A stretch of 64,000 nucleotides of DNA, taken from the NCBI GenBank assembly GCA_004769085.1, contig DUDS01000015.1, positions 173,312-237,311 of the forward strand, in the 5' to 3' direction. Positions 9,195 to 17,060 of the stretch are shown here, piece by piece. The notes beneath the pieces are model-generated. The model had not been told where the DNA came from and did no database searches. It was given only the letters and a program-made list of their open reading frames with translations. The position numbers and the translations under genes were made by a program. Position 1 is the stretch's first letter, and every line of letters begins with the position of its first letter. This DNA comes from Candidatus Melainabacteria bacterium SSGW_16 (lineage in GTDB: Bacteria > Cyanobacteriota > Vampirovibrionia > 2-02-FULL-35-15).

Positions 9195-10916
9195 ATGAAC
9201 AATATTAAAACTGAAAAAATTAAAACAGATTTATTAATTATAGGAGCCGGTGCCGCAGGCTGTTTTGCAGCTTATGAAGTTAAAAGGTTAAATCCTGATC
9301 TGGATGTTCTTATTATTGAAAAAGCACATATAGATAGAAGCGGTTGCCTGGCTGCAGGCGTGAATGCAATAAACGCTTATATTACACCTGGTAATACTCC
9401 GGAAACTTTTGTAGAGTATGTAAAAAAAGATTCAATGGGATTAATCAGGGAGGATCTTGTTTACACCATTGCAAAAGAATTAAATTTTGCAACAGAACTT
9501 CTTGAAAAATGGGGACTCCCTATACCAAAAGACGAAAATGGACAGCCATTTGTAAGAGGAAGAGGTTCAATAATTGTTCAGGGTGAAAGAATAAAACCAA
9601 TTATTGCACAGGCTGCAAAAGCATCTAAAGCAAAAATACTTAACCGCACTGTTGTAACAAACTTAATCACTAACGAAAATCGCATATCCGGTGCATTTGC
9701 ATTTGGAGTAAGAGATGGAAAATTTTATATTATCAATGCTAAAGCAGTCCTTGTTGCTACAGGGGGAGCAAGCGGAATCTATAAACCAAACAACGAAGGC
9801 AATGCAAGGCACAAAATATGGTACTCACCTTTTAATACAGGCGCAGGCTATGCAATAGGAATAAGAGCCGGCGCTGAAATGACTACTTTTGAAATGCGTT
9901 ATGTAAGCATGAGAATTAAAGATCTCATGGCTCCAACAGGTGCAGTAGCACAGGGTGTTAAAGCACAGCAGGTAAATGCAACTGGTGAAAGATACCTGGA
10001 GGAAAGATATTTAAATCTTGGTGGAAGATCCATGCCTACCTCTTTAAGACTCTGGGCAACATTACAGGAAAATATTGAAGGAAGGGGTCCGTGTTTTCTC
10101 GATACCACACATCTTTCAAAAGAGCAGGCAGAAAGACTTCAGGCTTACTACCTGCACATGACACCTGGATTAACGCTTTACTGGGGAGCAAGAGGTACAA
10201 AACCAAATATTGACCCGCCTGAAATTACTGGAACAGAACCATATCTGGTGGGTGGACATGCACAGGCGGGTTACTGGATAAGCACAAACAGAATGACAAC
10301 CATTGAAAATTTATACGCAGCAGGTGATGTAGCTGGAGGTGCACCAAAAAAATATCTTTCAGGAGCAGGAGTTGAGGGTTTAATAGCAGCAAGGGATATT
10401 GTTTCAAAGATTAAAAATATTAGTGAATCACAAATCTATGAAAAAGATATAAAAGATGAAATAAAGAGGGTTTTTGGATATTTACAGAAGGAAGGCAAAG
10501 ATCAAATCCAGCCTGATGAGCTTGAATTAAGAATGCAAAAAGTAATGGACGACTATGCCGGTGGAATCTCAAACAATTATATTCTGAATGAGCAAAAACT
10601 TATAAAAGCTAGAAAATTAATGAGACAGCTAAAGGATGAAGCTCTAAATCTTTATGCACCAAATCTTCATGAATTAATGAAATGCCATGAGGTAATTGAC
10701 AGAATTGATGTAGCGAGAGTACTTATTGAGCATCTTTTATACAGGAAAGAAACAAGATGGCCTGTTTACCAGACTAGGGCAGATTATCCTGAAAGAGATG
10801 ATAAAAACTGGCTAAAGTTTGTAAATTCTGTTTATGATATAACAGCTAATGAAATAAAAATTGTAGAAAGGGAATATAAACCATTGGATAAAAAATTGAT
10901 GGAGACTGTTAAATAG
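9195..10916 (+). CDS. aprA: Adenylylsulfate (APS) reductase alpha subunit-like flavoprotein
   Basis: 573-residue FAD-linked protein of the succinate dehydrogenase/fumarate reductase flavoprotein superfamily. It has the N-terminal dinucleotide motif GAGAAG, an AprA-type IDRSGCLAAGVNAINAY segment, and a late FAD motif AAGDVAGGAPKKYLSGAGVEG. Candidate active-site residues known from AprA are conserved: the Trp of KIWYSPFN, the Arg of FEMRYVSMR and the His of LVGGHAQAGYW. AprA normally reduces APS to sulfite and AMP, or runs in reverse in sulfur oxidisers. The protein is shorter than many dissimilatory AprA, and no sat, dsr or qmo gene lies in the window, so the physiological direction is unclear. 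GGAAG six bases before ATG serves as RBS; aprB follows after 1 bp. Confidence 0.85.
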   Translation: MNNIKTEKIKTDLLIIGAGAAGCFAAYEVKRLNPDLDVLIIEKAHIDRSGCLAAGVNAINAYITPGNTPETFVEYVKKDSMGLIREDLVYTIAKELNFATELLEKWGLPIPKDENGQPFVRGRGSIIVQGERIKPIIAQAAKASKAKILNRTVVTNLITNENRISGAFAFGVRDGKFYIINAKAVLVATGGASGIYKPNNEGNARHKIWYSPFNTGAGYAIGIRAGAEMTTFEMRYVSMRIKDLMAPTGAVAQGVKAQQVNATGERYLEERYLNLGGRSMPTSLRLWATLQENIEGRGPCFLDTTHLSKEQAERLQAYYLHMTPGLTLYWGARGTKPNIDPPEITGTEPYLVGGHAQAGYWISTNRMTTIENLYAAGDVAGGAPKKYLSGAGVEGLIAARDIVSKIKNISESQIYEKDIKDEIKRVFGYLQKEGKDQIQPDELELRMQKVMDDYAGGISNNYILNEQKLIKARKLMRQLKDEALNLYAPNLHELMKCHEVIDRIDVARVLIEHLLYRKETRWPVYQTRADYPERDDKNWLKFVNSVYDITANEIKIVEREYKPLDKKLMETVK

Positions 10917-10917
10917 T

Positions 10918-11340
10918 ATGGGCATTCATATAGATCATAATTTATGCGACGGGTGCGGACACCCTCAGTCTGAAACACCATGCAACATGGCATGTCCGGG
11001 GGATCTAATTTTCATGCAGTCAAATGGGAAAGCACAAATATGTTCTAATGCAGACTGTTGGGATTGTGCAGCATGTATAAAAATATGCCCCCAGCAGGCA
11101 ATCGAACTAAAACTTCCATTTGAAATTGTAGGAAAAGAAGGAACTCTTAAAGCAAGAGCCTATAGGGAAAAAACTGTGTGGACATTAAGAGACGAAAAAG
11201 GCAATGAGCAGATTTTTGAAACACCAGCCAGAAATGAAGCAAGTTTAAGTATGCTTATAAATCCTGAAGAATTCACTGACAGTGTTGAATCTTATAAAGG
11301 CATTTCAAAGACATTTACTGATTTAGGTTCTGATATTTAG
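10918..11340 (+). CDS. aprB: Adenylylsulfate reductase beta subunit (two [4Fe-4S])
   Basis: 140-residue iron-sulfur protein directly behind aprA (stop TAG, one base, ATG), so clearly co-translated. The ferredoxin-like half carries CDGCGHPQSETPCNMACPG and CSNADCWDCAACIKICP, enough Cys for two [4Fe-4S] clusters with the unusual long spacing known from AprB. The second half (about 75-140) matches the AprB tail that wraps around AprA and ends without further Cys. Its role is to pass electrons to the AprA FAD. The external electron donor is not encoded nearby. Confidence 0.87.
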   Translation: MGIHIDHNLCDGCGHPQSETPCNMACPGDLIFMQSNGKAQICSNADCWDCAACIKICPQQAIELKLPFEIVGKEGTLKARAYREKTVWTLRDEKGNEQIFETPARNEASLSMLINPEEFTDSVESYKGISKTFTDLGSDI

Positions 11341-11430
11341 AATTTGATTGGTTGACTAACACCAGTCATTGTGATTTAATTAAGCCAATTAATCTAATTT
11401 TATAAAAAAGAGCTTTGATAAGGAGAGTTT

Positions 11431-11613
11431 ATGAGTTCTATTTCAGTAAGTAATTTAAACAGAAAGCAACGATCGCTGGTCGCAAGAGAGCTGGGAATAA
11501 GTCCTAAACAGCTTCAATTAAGAGGCACTATAACAGAGCCATCCTCTAAAAGTGAGAGGTTTAATTTTAGAAGACTAGCTGAAAGAGTTGATGGCAGTAG
11601 AACAAGACGCTAA
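11431..11613 (+). CDS. Small basic protein of unknown function
   Basis: 60 residues, very basic (11 Arg, 4 Lys), no hydrophobic segment. AAGGAGAG seven bases before the ATG is a convincing RBS, which is the main evidence that this is a gene. The sequence RSLVARELGISPKQLQLRG could form a helix-turn-helix-like pair, suggesting nucleic acid binding, but this is inference. It lies 90 bp behind aprB and might be the last gene of that unit or separate. Confidence 0.6.
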   Translation: MSSISVSNLNRKQRSLVARELGISPKQLQLRGTITEPSSKSERFNFRRLAERVDGSRTRR

Positions 11614-11626
11614 TAATTCACACACA

Positions 11627-12772
11627 TCACGCTATAGCAGGTTCACGTTCTTTCTTTCCACCTTCACATACAGAAAGTATGCCCAGGAACTTCCTGAAAG
11701 TACGATAACAAGCCAAGTCATAGTGTTCAGCAAAGTTTTTATGGAACGCTCCTGCAAGCGGTAAGAATGCCTTGCTTTGTTCCGGCAATTTTACATTATC
11801 AAACAATTTTTTCCCTAAACTAAATGGAATTATCTCGTCATCTGTTCCATGGCTTACAATTACTCTTTTTGCTTTCACAGTTTTTATTGCTTCTCCTGAA
11901 TCAAACTCGCTTCTAGTAAGCATTCCAAGTAAAGCTTTTAAAATGCCAGGGACGCTTGCTGAAGATTTTTCTTTAACAGCTTCTTCAACTGTAGTAAATG
12001 AGGATTGAACAACCAGGGTATTAACTTCCCTTCTATTTGCAAGCTCAATAGCAACTGCGCCTCCAAGAGATACTCCAAAAAGAGAAATATCATTAGCCGT
12101 TAAACCCTTCTTTTCAACAAGATACTGATACATTGCTTCAGCATCTAATACAAGCCCTTCCTGTGTAATTTTCTCTCCTTTGTTTAATTTGCTTTTACCC
12201 ATTCCACAATAATCAACCATTAAAACATTTACAGGAACTTCTTGTTGAAGTTTTGAAAATTCATCAAGACAAAGACTAGCATTATATCCTCTACCATTTA
12301 AAAATATTATTGTTTTCTTCGTGGGTACTGGAGCAGGTATATAATAACCATTTAATTCTCCACGATTAGTTTCAATAGAAACATTTTCACATTTAATTCC
12401 TTTTTCATCTGGTGTTGTTTCAACTTTTCCATTTGGACTAATTAAAAGATTATTATAAAGTCTACCTATTGAATCCCATTCAATACCACAAAAATTTCCA
12501 ACAAGAGTTGCAAGTGCACCAATCCCTGCCAAAACTCCACCTATCCATTTTGCAATCTTGTTGTCTTTAAAAAAACCAACAGTAGCTGTAACTAAACCTA
12601 AAACTGTAGCTAGTGCACCAGCATATGTACCATATGAAACACGTTCTAAAGTGCTTGGATTTTTTTCTCTTAACCACTTTTCAACATATCGTTGAGATGG
12701 AGCCTCACCAGCAGGTGGTTTTGGGCATCCTACAGGCCAATGATATATTCCTATTTCTGGTGTTCTTAACAT
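11627..12772 (-). CDS. Alpha/beta hydrolase with N-terminal membrane segments
   Basis: 381 residues. After a short cytoplasmic lead, two hydrophobic Gly/Ala-rich segments (about residues 48-67 and 75-95) suggest a membrane anchor. The rest is an alpha/beta hydrolase: the oxyanion-side FLNGRGYNAS, nucleophile elbow FGVSLGGAV (Ser), VSHGTDDEIIPF with the acid Asp, and a late GAFHKNF His. This resembles the family of membrane-anchored serine hydrolases/esterases (FrsA/Bem46-like). Substrate unknown. It ends 14 bp after the stop of the convergent small gene at 11613. No Shine-Dalgarno is seen. Confidence 0.8.
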   Translation of the reverse strand: MLRTPEIGIYHWPVGCPKPPAGEAPSQRYVEKWLREKNPSTLERVSYGTYAGALATVLGLVTATVGFFKDNKIAKWIGGVLAGIGALATLVGNFCGIEWDSIGRLYNNLLISPNGKVETTPDEKGIKCENVSIETNRGELNGYYIPAPVPTKKTIIFLNGRGYNASLCLDEFSKLQQEVPVNVLMVDYCGMGKSKLNKGEKITQEGLVLDAEAMYQYLVEKKGLTANDISLFGVSLGGAVAIELANRREVNTLVVQSSFTTVEEAVKEKSSASVPGILKALLGMLTRSEFDSGEAIKTVKAKRVIVSHGTDDEIIPFSLGKKLFDNVKLPEQSKAFLPLAGAFHKNFAEHYDLACYRTFRKFLGILSVCEGGKKEREPAIA

Positions 12773-12867
12773 TGAAATAAATTTTTATAAAAATTTAACT
12801 GTTACTTTATCTTGATACTAGCTGATTAAAACTGCTTATAGCAAGAATCAACACTTAAAAATTAAAT

Positions 12868-12899
12868 GGTTAAGAGGTTAAAGGAAAAAGATCTTAACC
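12868..12899 (-). terminator. Probable terminator of the respiratory operon
   Basis: GGTTAAGA (12868-12875) and TCTTAACC (12892-12899) form a perfect 8-bp stem with a 16-nt loop. On the minus strand it is followed by ATTTAATTTTTAAG. It lies 18 bases behind the last small gene of the operon, a fitting position for its 3' end. Confidence 0.5.
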
Positions 12900-12916
12900 C
12901 AGGGAATCCAAGCTTA

Positions 12917-13063
12917 CTAAAACTCCGCAATTATACCAAAACAAGCAATAATAATTAACCATACAAAAAAGTGCAGATAGAAGAAGGTTAAGTTAAAAAA
13001 TATTTTTATTGGTGAATCATTTGCTACATTCATTATCACTTTTGCATCTTTTATATTTGCCAT
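12917..13063 (-). CDS. Small single-span membrane protein, end of respiratory operon
   Basis: A 48-residue frame with AGGAG five bases before its ATG and a TAG stop. Residues 1-18 are polar and mildly charged, residues about 21-46 form one long hydrophobic helix rich in Phe, Ile and Leu with one Trp and one His, ending EF. It lies 8 bp behind the MvhD-like gene and precedes the operon's terminator-like hairpin. Size and topology resemble small accessory subunits of cytochrome complexes, but no family is recognised. Too short for routine gene callers. Confidence 0.7.
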   Translation of the reverse strand: MANIKDAKVIMNVANDSPIKIFFNLTFFYLHFFVWLIIIACFGIIAEF

Positions 13064-13071
13064 ATATTCTC

Positions 13072-13500
13072 CTAAGCTCCTGCTTTAGCTGGTTCTTTTA
13101 CAGTCTCTTTTTCAGGAAGATTGTTTAAATCTTCTTCAAATTTGTTAACCTTCTCAATAAATTTCTTATAGTCACACTTTGCCAGCCAATAACCTCTCAA
13201 CCTGTTCCTGTCAATTGCTTTTTTAATATTCGGCGGTCTTAAACCCAGAAGCCTATCCTGACACCACCTATTCCCTTCTCGAAAATGACAGTCACCAATC
13301 TGACACCCCATTACAAAAACACCATCAGCACCAGCTTTTAAGCCTTCTTCTATCATTATTGGCTGAATCATTCCTGAACAAACCATTTCAAGTATTGAAA
13401 CATTGTCTTTGTCTTTAAGTTTGTTGTTCTTAATGTGTTTTTTTAAATCCACACTACGTTCGCAAACTATACCTAATATTTTTTTCTTTTTGCCTGCCAT
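13072..13500 (-). CDS. MvhD/FlpD-like [2Fe-2S] electron-transfer protein
   Basis: 142 residues matching the hydrogenase iron-sulfur subunit family (MvhD, FlpD): N-terminal GIVCERS, a mid segment ILEMVCSGMIQP, and the hallmark VMGCQIGDCHFREGNRW, with a C-terminal Lys/Glu/Pro tail. In methanogens and HdrABC-type systems, MvhD passes electrons between an oxidoreductase and heterodisulfide reductase subunit A. Here no hydrogenase or Hdr is in the window; the gene overlaps the stop of the cytochrome b-ferredoxin gene by one base. This suggests a soluble partner that exchanges electrons with the fused ferredoxin domain. The pairing is inference from position. Confidence 0.8.
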   Translation of the reverse strand: MAGKKKKILGIVCERSVDLKKHIKNNKLKDKDNVSILEMVCSGMIQPIMIEEGLKAGADGVFVMGCQIGDCHFREGNRWCQDRLLGLRPPNIKKAIDRNRLRGYWLAKCDYKKFIEKVNKFEEDLNNLPEKETVKEPAKAGA

Positions 13501-14633
13501 TAGCCTACTCCTACTGGTTCTTTTAAAACATCACCAATCTTTGCAATAATTTCTTTTGAATGTTTTTGTGGCAAATCTATTGCTTTAAATGCACATGCCC
13601 CTACACAGAGTCCGCACTCAGCACAGCGGGCATCAATAACAATTGCAAGCTGTTTAAACTTCGGGTGATCTGTTCTTGGCACCATATAAATAGCTTCATA
13701 TGGACAATCTTTTGCACACAAAGTACAACCAACACAATTATCCAACAAAACCTGTGCCGGTGATTTTGGTTCATCGATTATTAAAAATGGTACTGCTAAA
13801 AGTATTGTAGTAATGATAAATAAAACTGTCCAGACTATCATTGCAGGCATGGATGAAAACATCGGGAATAACCACAAGTAAAACCAGTCCGTTGGAAACT
13901 CAGCTGGTACCTGGATAAGGACTGCAGGTTTACCACTACTAACAGGAATTACTGCTGCAGGAATAATTATTGATGCCATTAAAAGAAGCCCAAGTCCTAA
14001 TGGCACATCGGTCACGGGTCTGGAAATCCTGAGATAATGCAACCATAAAAGATATAAAAGTAAGAATGATATTCCCACATGGAGGAAAAAAGACATAGCC
14101 AATGTATAGTGAGTTATCATTTCACCATTTACAAAAAATTCAGCAAGTGGCGGACCAATAGCAGGTATTTGTTTTAATGCATCAGCCATCATTAAAACAA
14201 TCATGTACGACCGTTCATCCCATACCAGAATATACCCTGTAATTCCGATAACAAGCATGCAGCCGATAAGAGCAACACCTGAATACCATGCAATCCATCT
14301 GTATTTTCTGTATCTGTCTGTGAAATAAACTCTTAAGGCATGAAGCAGCACTGCAATCATCATTGCATCAGCAGCATAACGGTGCATTCCTCTGACAATA
14401 TTTCCAAAAGGAAGTTTATTCGAAATATAGTTTACTGAAATATATGCACTATCCAGTGTTGGCTGGTAATAAGCAAAAAGTAAAAGTCCTGTAACAAACA
14501 AAGTCCACATAAATAAATTCGGGACTGCGCCATGGTAATAAAAAGGATTATATTGCTGGCTGAAGACTTTATTAGTCCACTTCTCAAAGCTTATTGTTAG
14601 TATTTGCAGTTGATCAAGTATTTTTTTATACAT
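13500..14633 (-). CDS. Cytochrome b fused to a C-terminal 2[4Fe-4S] ferredoxin
   Basis: 377 residues. Residues 1 to about 285 are a b/b6-type membrane cytochrome with roughly seven to eight helices. All four heme ligands are present with canonical 14-residue spacing: H84/H98 and H185/H199. The Q_o-site PEWY motif appears as TDWF (248-251). Residues 296-350 are a bacterial ferredoxin domain with two [4Fe-4S] motifs: C300-x2-C303-x2-C306-x3-C310-P and C337-x2-C340-x2-C343-x3-C347. The ferredoxin would face the cytoplasm. This is the second cytochrome b of the operon; the other (15129-16472) lacks heme b_H ligands. Likely role: quinone-linked electron transfer to or from ferredoxin and MvhD. Confidence 0.88.
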   Translation of the reverse strand: MYKKILDQLQILTISFEKWTNKVFSQQYNPFYYHGAVPNLFMWTLFVTGLLLFAYYQPTLDSAYISVNYISNKLPFGNIVRGMHRYAADAMMIAVLLHALRVYFTDRYRKYRWIAWYSGVALIGCMLVIGITGYILVWDERSYMIVLMMADALKQIPAIGPPLAEFFVNGEMITHYTLAMSFFLHVGISFLLLYLLWLHYLRISRPVTDVPLGLGLLLMASIIIPAAVIPVSSGKPAVLIQVPAEFPTDWFYLWLFPMFSSMPAMIVWTVLFIITTILLAVPFLIIDEPKSPAQVLLDNCVGCTLCAKDCPYEAIYMVPRTDHPKFKQLAIVIDARCAECGLCVGACAFKAIDLPQKHSKEIIAKIGDVLKEPVGVG

Positions 14634-14647
14634 AACTCTTTAAGATT

Positions 14648-14863
14648 CTATCTCCTCTTCTCTTCTGCAGGTTTTGTCTCTTCATTATCTTTGTTTCTGG
14701 TTAAAACAAAAAATGTCAAAGCTCCAATTGTTGAAAATATTCCAAAATATAATGCAAAAGTTAGATCCTGAAAGTTATATTCACTCAGAAGCATTAAAAC
14801 CACCAGCACAGTACATGCTGCAGCACTTATGAGTCCAAAAATCAGTTGGAGCATTTCTCTCAT
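14648..14863 (-). CDS. Small two-span membrane protein
   Basis: 71 residues with two hydrophobic helices (about 5-27 and 33-54) and a charged Asn/Glu/Lys tail. Its ATG overlaps the stop of the gene at 14860-15132 (ATGA-type overlap), so it is translationally coupled inside the respiratory operon. No cofactor-binding residue is conserved in an obvious motif. Probably an assembly or structural subunit of the cytochrome b module; I do not recognise the family. Confidence 0.7.
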   Translation of the reverse strand: MREMLQLIFGLISAAACTVLVVLMLLSEYNFQDLTFALYFGIFSTIGALTFFVLTRNKDNEETKPAEEKRR

Positions 14864-15132
14864 TTTTGCGGTTTCCTTCCTGAGAGTCTGTTATATAACC
14901 ACTCATACATGCCAAACTTTATTCTCAGATTATTTTTTTCTTTTTCATCTGAGTAAACCCAAAATCCAAGGATAAAAAGAGTAGAAACAAAAATAAATAA
15001 TGAAATGATTGATGATCCAATATGCCTAAAAGTCATGTCAGAAGAAATCAACCTGCCTGCCTCAAAGAAATTTGCAAGTGCAACCGTTGCAATAAGAAAA
15101 ATTATAAGTCTGTGAGGTTTAAAGTTTTTCAC
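14860..15132 (-). CDS. Small membrane protein, GTG start
   Basis: 90 residues starting at GTG (15130-15132). AAAGGAG eight bases upstream supports this start, and the GTGA overlap with the stop of the cytochrome b gene supports coupling; the longer upstream extension of the frame lies wholly inside the cytochrome b gene and is not credible. Two hydrophobic helices (about 8-26 and 40-60) are followed by a basic, aromatic tail (MYEWLYNRL) on the likely cytoplasmic side. Unknown family; probably an accessory subunit. Confidence 0.7.
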   Translation of the reverse strand: MKNFKPHRLIIFLIATVALANFFEAGRLISSDMTFRHIGSSIISLFIFVSTLFILGFWVYSDEKEKNNLRIKFGMYEWLYNRLSGRKPQK

Positions 15133-16472
15133 TGTGCTGTCTCCTTTACCCCAACAAGTTTTTTCCTTATAAATAAGTGCCATATATATCCAATTGCTGT
15201 TGGAACCATACAGATGCCAACACCTACCAACTGCTGCTTTAAAGTAATCCAGCCATTTAACAAGGTAGGAAACGACCAATATAAAACAAAAAGTGGACAA
15301 GCAACATATGCAATAAGATCCCCTATTGCAATATTTAGTTTTTCAGGTCTGTCAATTTTATGAACAATATACTGCCATACAACTCCAATTGCAATAATTA
15401 CCCAGGTACCCATCCTCCAGATTGGTGGATCCCTATGAATATTTGCAATATTGAAAATAATTAGGAATGAAAATATTAAAAACTCAAGAAATCCCATAAT
15501 AGTAACCATTAAAAATATAGGTCTTCTTGAAAGTCTTTTTTCAGAACCAAGATCAAAAAACGGAAGAACTATAACAGTAAGAGGAACAAGTACAGTAAGT
15601 CCTGTAGCCCAGACTGGCTCCATATATTTTAAAAACTGATAAAGTGCAAGAAAATACCAGTCAGAAAGAATTGGAAGCGGAGTAACATTAGGATCTGCTC
15701 TGTGACCTAGCTGAGCAGGCAGCATAATTGCAGTAACAAATACCATCAGGATAGAAATACTTGCCATTTTCCATGAAATATTTAATCTCTTATGTCCTGT
15801 TTTATAGATATATAGTTCATATGCAATAAGAGCAAGAAGCGTAAACGCTACATGGAATGAATAGAATCTGGTCATTGTAGCCTGACCAATTGAACTTCCA
15901 CCAAGCAGAATCTGAGAGGTATTTATACCTACATGAGTAGGTCCAAGTAAATAAAATGATTCTACGTATGTAGGGAAAGTAGCAAAGACTTTGGTAGCCC
16001 AGAAAGCTCTTTGATTCCAGATCAGAAGGTAACCAGTTAAACCAGAGTACATTCCAAGTAATAAAGTTATAAGAGCAATAGCAACATTAAATTCTCTGTT
16101 TGGCTTGTAATCACAACAAATGAAAATCCTATACAGCCTTATTGTTGCAGCAATAATAAGTGCATCAGCACCATATTTATGCATCCCTCTCATTATATTT
16201 CCAAAAGGAATTTGATACTGAATTTTCAGTATTGAATCATATGCTTCGTCAATCGAAGGAATATAAATAGCCATCAGTAAACAGCCAGTAACAATAGTAA
16301 TCATCCAGAATAACCATACCAATGAACCAAGGGTATACCAGGGATTTGTTTTTGCTTTATCTATATAATGCTCATCAAAAATATCAATTCCATCAATGTG
16401 ATCATTAACCCATTTTTTACCGGCTTCAAAAAATTGCATCCCTTTTTGTGTTAAAGCAGTAAGCATGATCAA
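15129..16472 (-). CDS. Cytochrome b (bc/b6f-type), lacking both heme b_H ligands
   Basis: 447-residue membrane protein with cytochrome b N-terminal and C-terminal parts in one chain (about ten helices). Helix B has H98 in RGMHKYGADA, but the residue 14 positions later is R112 rather than His. Helix D has H207 in FYSFHVAF, but the partner at +14 is Y221 (and +15 is Ile). So the b_L pair (H98/H207) is kept and the b_H pair is lost. The Q_o motif reads SDWY (270-273). Comparison with the fused cytochrome b in the same operon (H84/H98, H185/H199) makes the loss clear. It follows the Rieske gene by 2 bp and is presumably its partner. Confidence 0.9.
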   Translation of the reverse strand: MIMLTALTQKGMQFFEAGKKWVNDHIDGIDIFDEHYIDKAKTNPWYTLGSLVWLFWMITIVTGCLLMAIYIPSIDEAYDSILKIQYQIPFGNIMRGMHKYGADALIIAATIRLYRIFICCDYKPNREFNVAIALITLLLGMYSGLTGYLLIWNQRAFWATKVFATFPTYVESFYLLGPTHVGINTSQILLGGSSIGQATMTRFYSFHVAFTLLALIAYELYIYKTGHKRLNISWKMASISILMVFVTAIMLPAQLGHRADPNVTPLPILSDWYFLALYQFLKYMEPVWATGLTVLVPLTVIVLPFFDLGSEKRLSRRPIFLMVTIMGFLEFLIFSFLIIFNIANIHRDPPIWRMGTWVIIAIGVVWQYIVHKIDRPEKLNIAIGDLIAYVACPLFVLYWSFPTLLNGWITLKQQLVGVGICMVPTAIGYIWHLFIRKKLVGVKETAQ

Positions 16473-16474
16473 AT

Positions 16475-17044
16475 CTAAGCAATTCCTCCTGTTTCAAGAT
16501 CAGTAACAACCAGCTTGTTATTTTCTACTTTATAAACAAATTTTCTTGGTGGTCTTGGAGCAGGACCTGAAACAACTTTGCCTTCTTTTTGAATGTCAAA
16601 AACACTTAGATGGCAGGGGCAGGCAAAAACAGGTCCATCAGGTCTGAAGTTATATCCTTTTGCTACATCATCCGGGTTTAGCACAAAGTTAAACACACAA
16701 CCAAGATGTGGACACACACGGCTGTAAACTGCAAAATCACCACTGGGTAACTTAACAGCAAATCCTGGTATATCCCTCAATTGAGTACCAAGTGCAGTAT
16801 ATTCTTTATTTATTTGTGTAAAATTAAATGCCTGACAGTCAAATGGCTTTTGAAATAATGAAAGATCAAACTCTACCGGCTTTAAAGATTCAGGCAAATC
16901 AGGTCCTTGCATATAATTTAATGGTTTAATTGTTGGTTTTAAAAATCTCATAAAAGGAGAAAGGGCAGCAAGTAATGTCCCAAGAATAGGGATTCCAAGC
17001 ATACATTTCAAGAGGTTTCGCCTTGTTGTTTCAAAATCTAGCAT
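16475..17044 (-). CDS. Rieske [2Fe-2S] protein of the cytochrome bc-type complex
   Basis: 189 residues from the ATG at 17042-17044, chosen because AGGAG lies 8 bases upstream and because the longer frame runs into the preceding cytochrome c gene. A twin-Arg motif (TTRRNLL) precedes one hydrophobic anchor (about 11-34), as expected for Tat-exported, membrane-tethered Rieske proteins. Cluster ligands are C111-P-H113 ... C116 and C142-P-C144-H145; the second loop reads CPCHLS instead of the common CPCHGS. A GPAPRPPRKF motif follows, as in the family. It takes electrons from quinol at the Q_o site and passes them to the cytochrome c encoded just upstream. Confidence 0.93.
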   Translation of the reverse strand: MLDFETTRRNLLKCMLGIPILGTLLAALSPFMRFLKPTIKPLNYMQGPDLPESLKPVEFDLSLFQKPFDCQAFNFTQINKEYTALGTQLRDIPGFAVKLPSGDFAVYSRVCPHLGCVFNFVLNPDDVAKGYNFRPDGPVFACPCHLSVFDIQKEGKVVSGPAPRPPRKFVYKVENNKLVVTDLETGGIA

Positions 17045-17060
17045 CTTAAGATCTCCTGTA

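Noticed and set aside
13072..14633. MvhD and ferredoxin as part of a hydrogenase
   Set aside because: No large or small hydrogenase subunit or maturation gene is present; the operon is respiratory.
14860..15300. 146-residue version of the small membrane protein with an upstream ATG
   Set aside because: The extra 56 residues lie entirely inside the cytochrome b gene in another frame; the GTG at 15132 has an RBS and a GTGA overlap.
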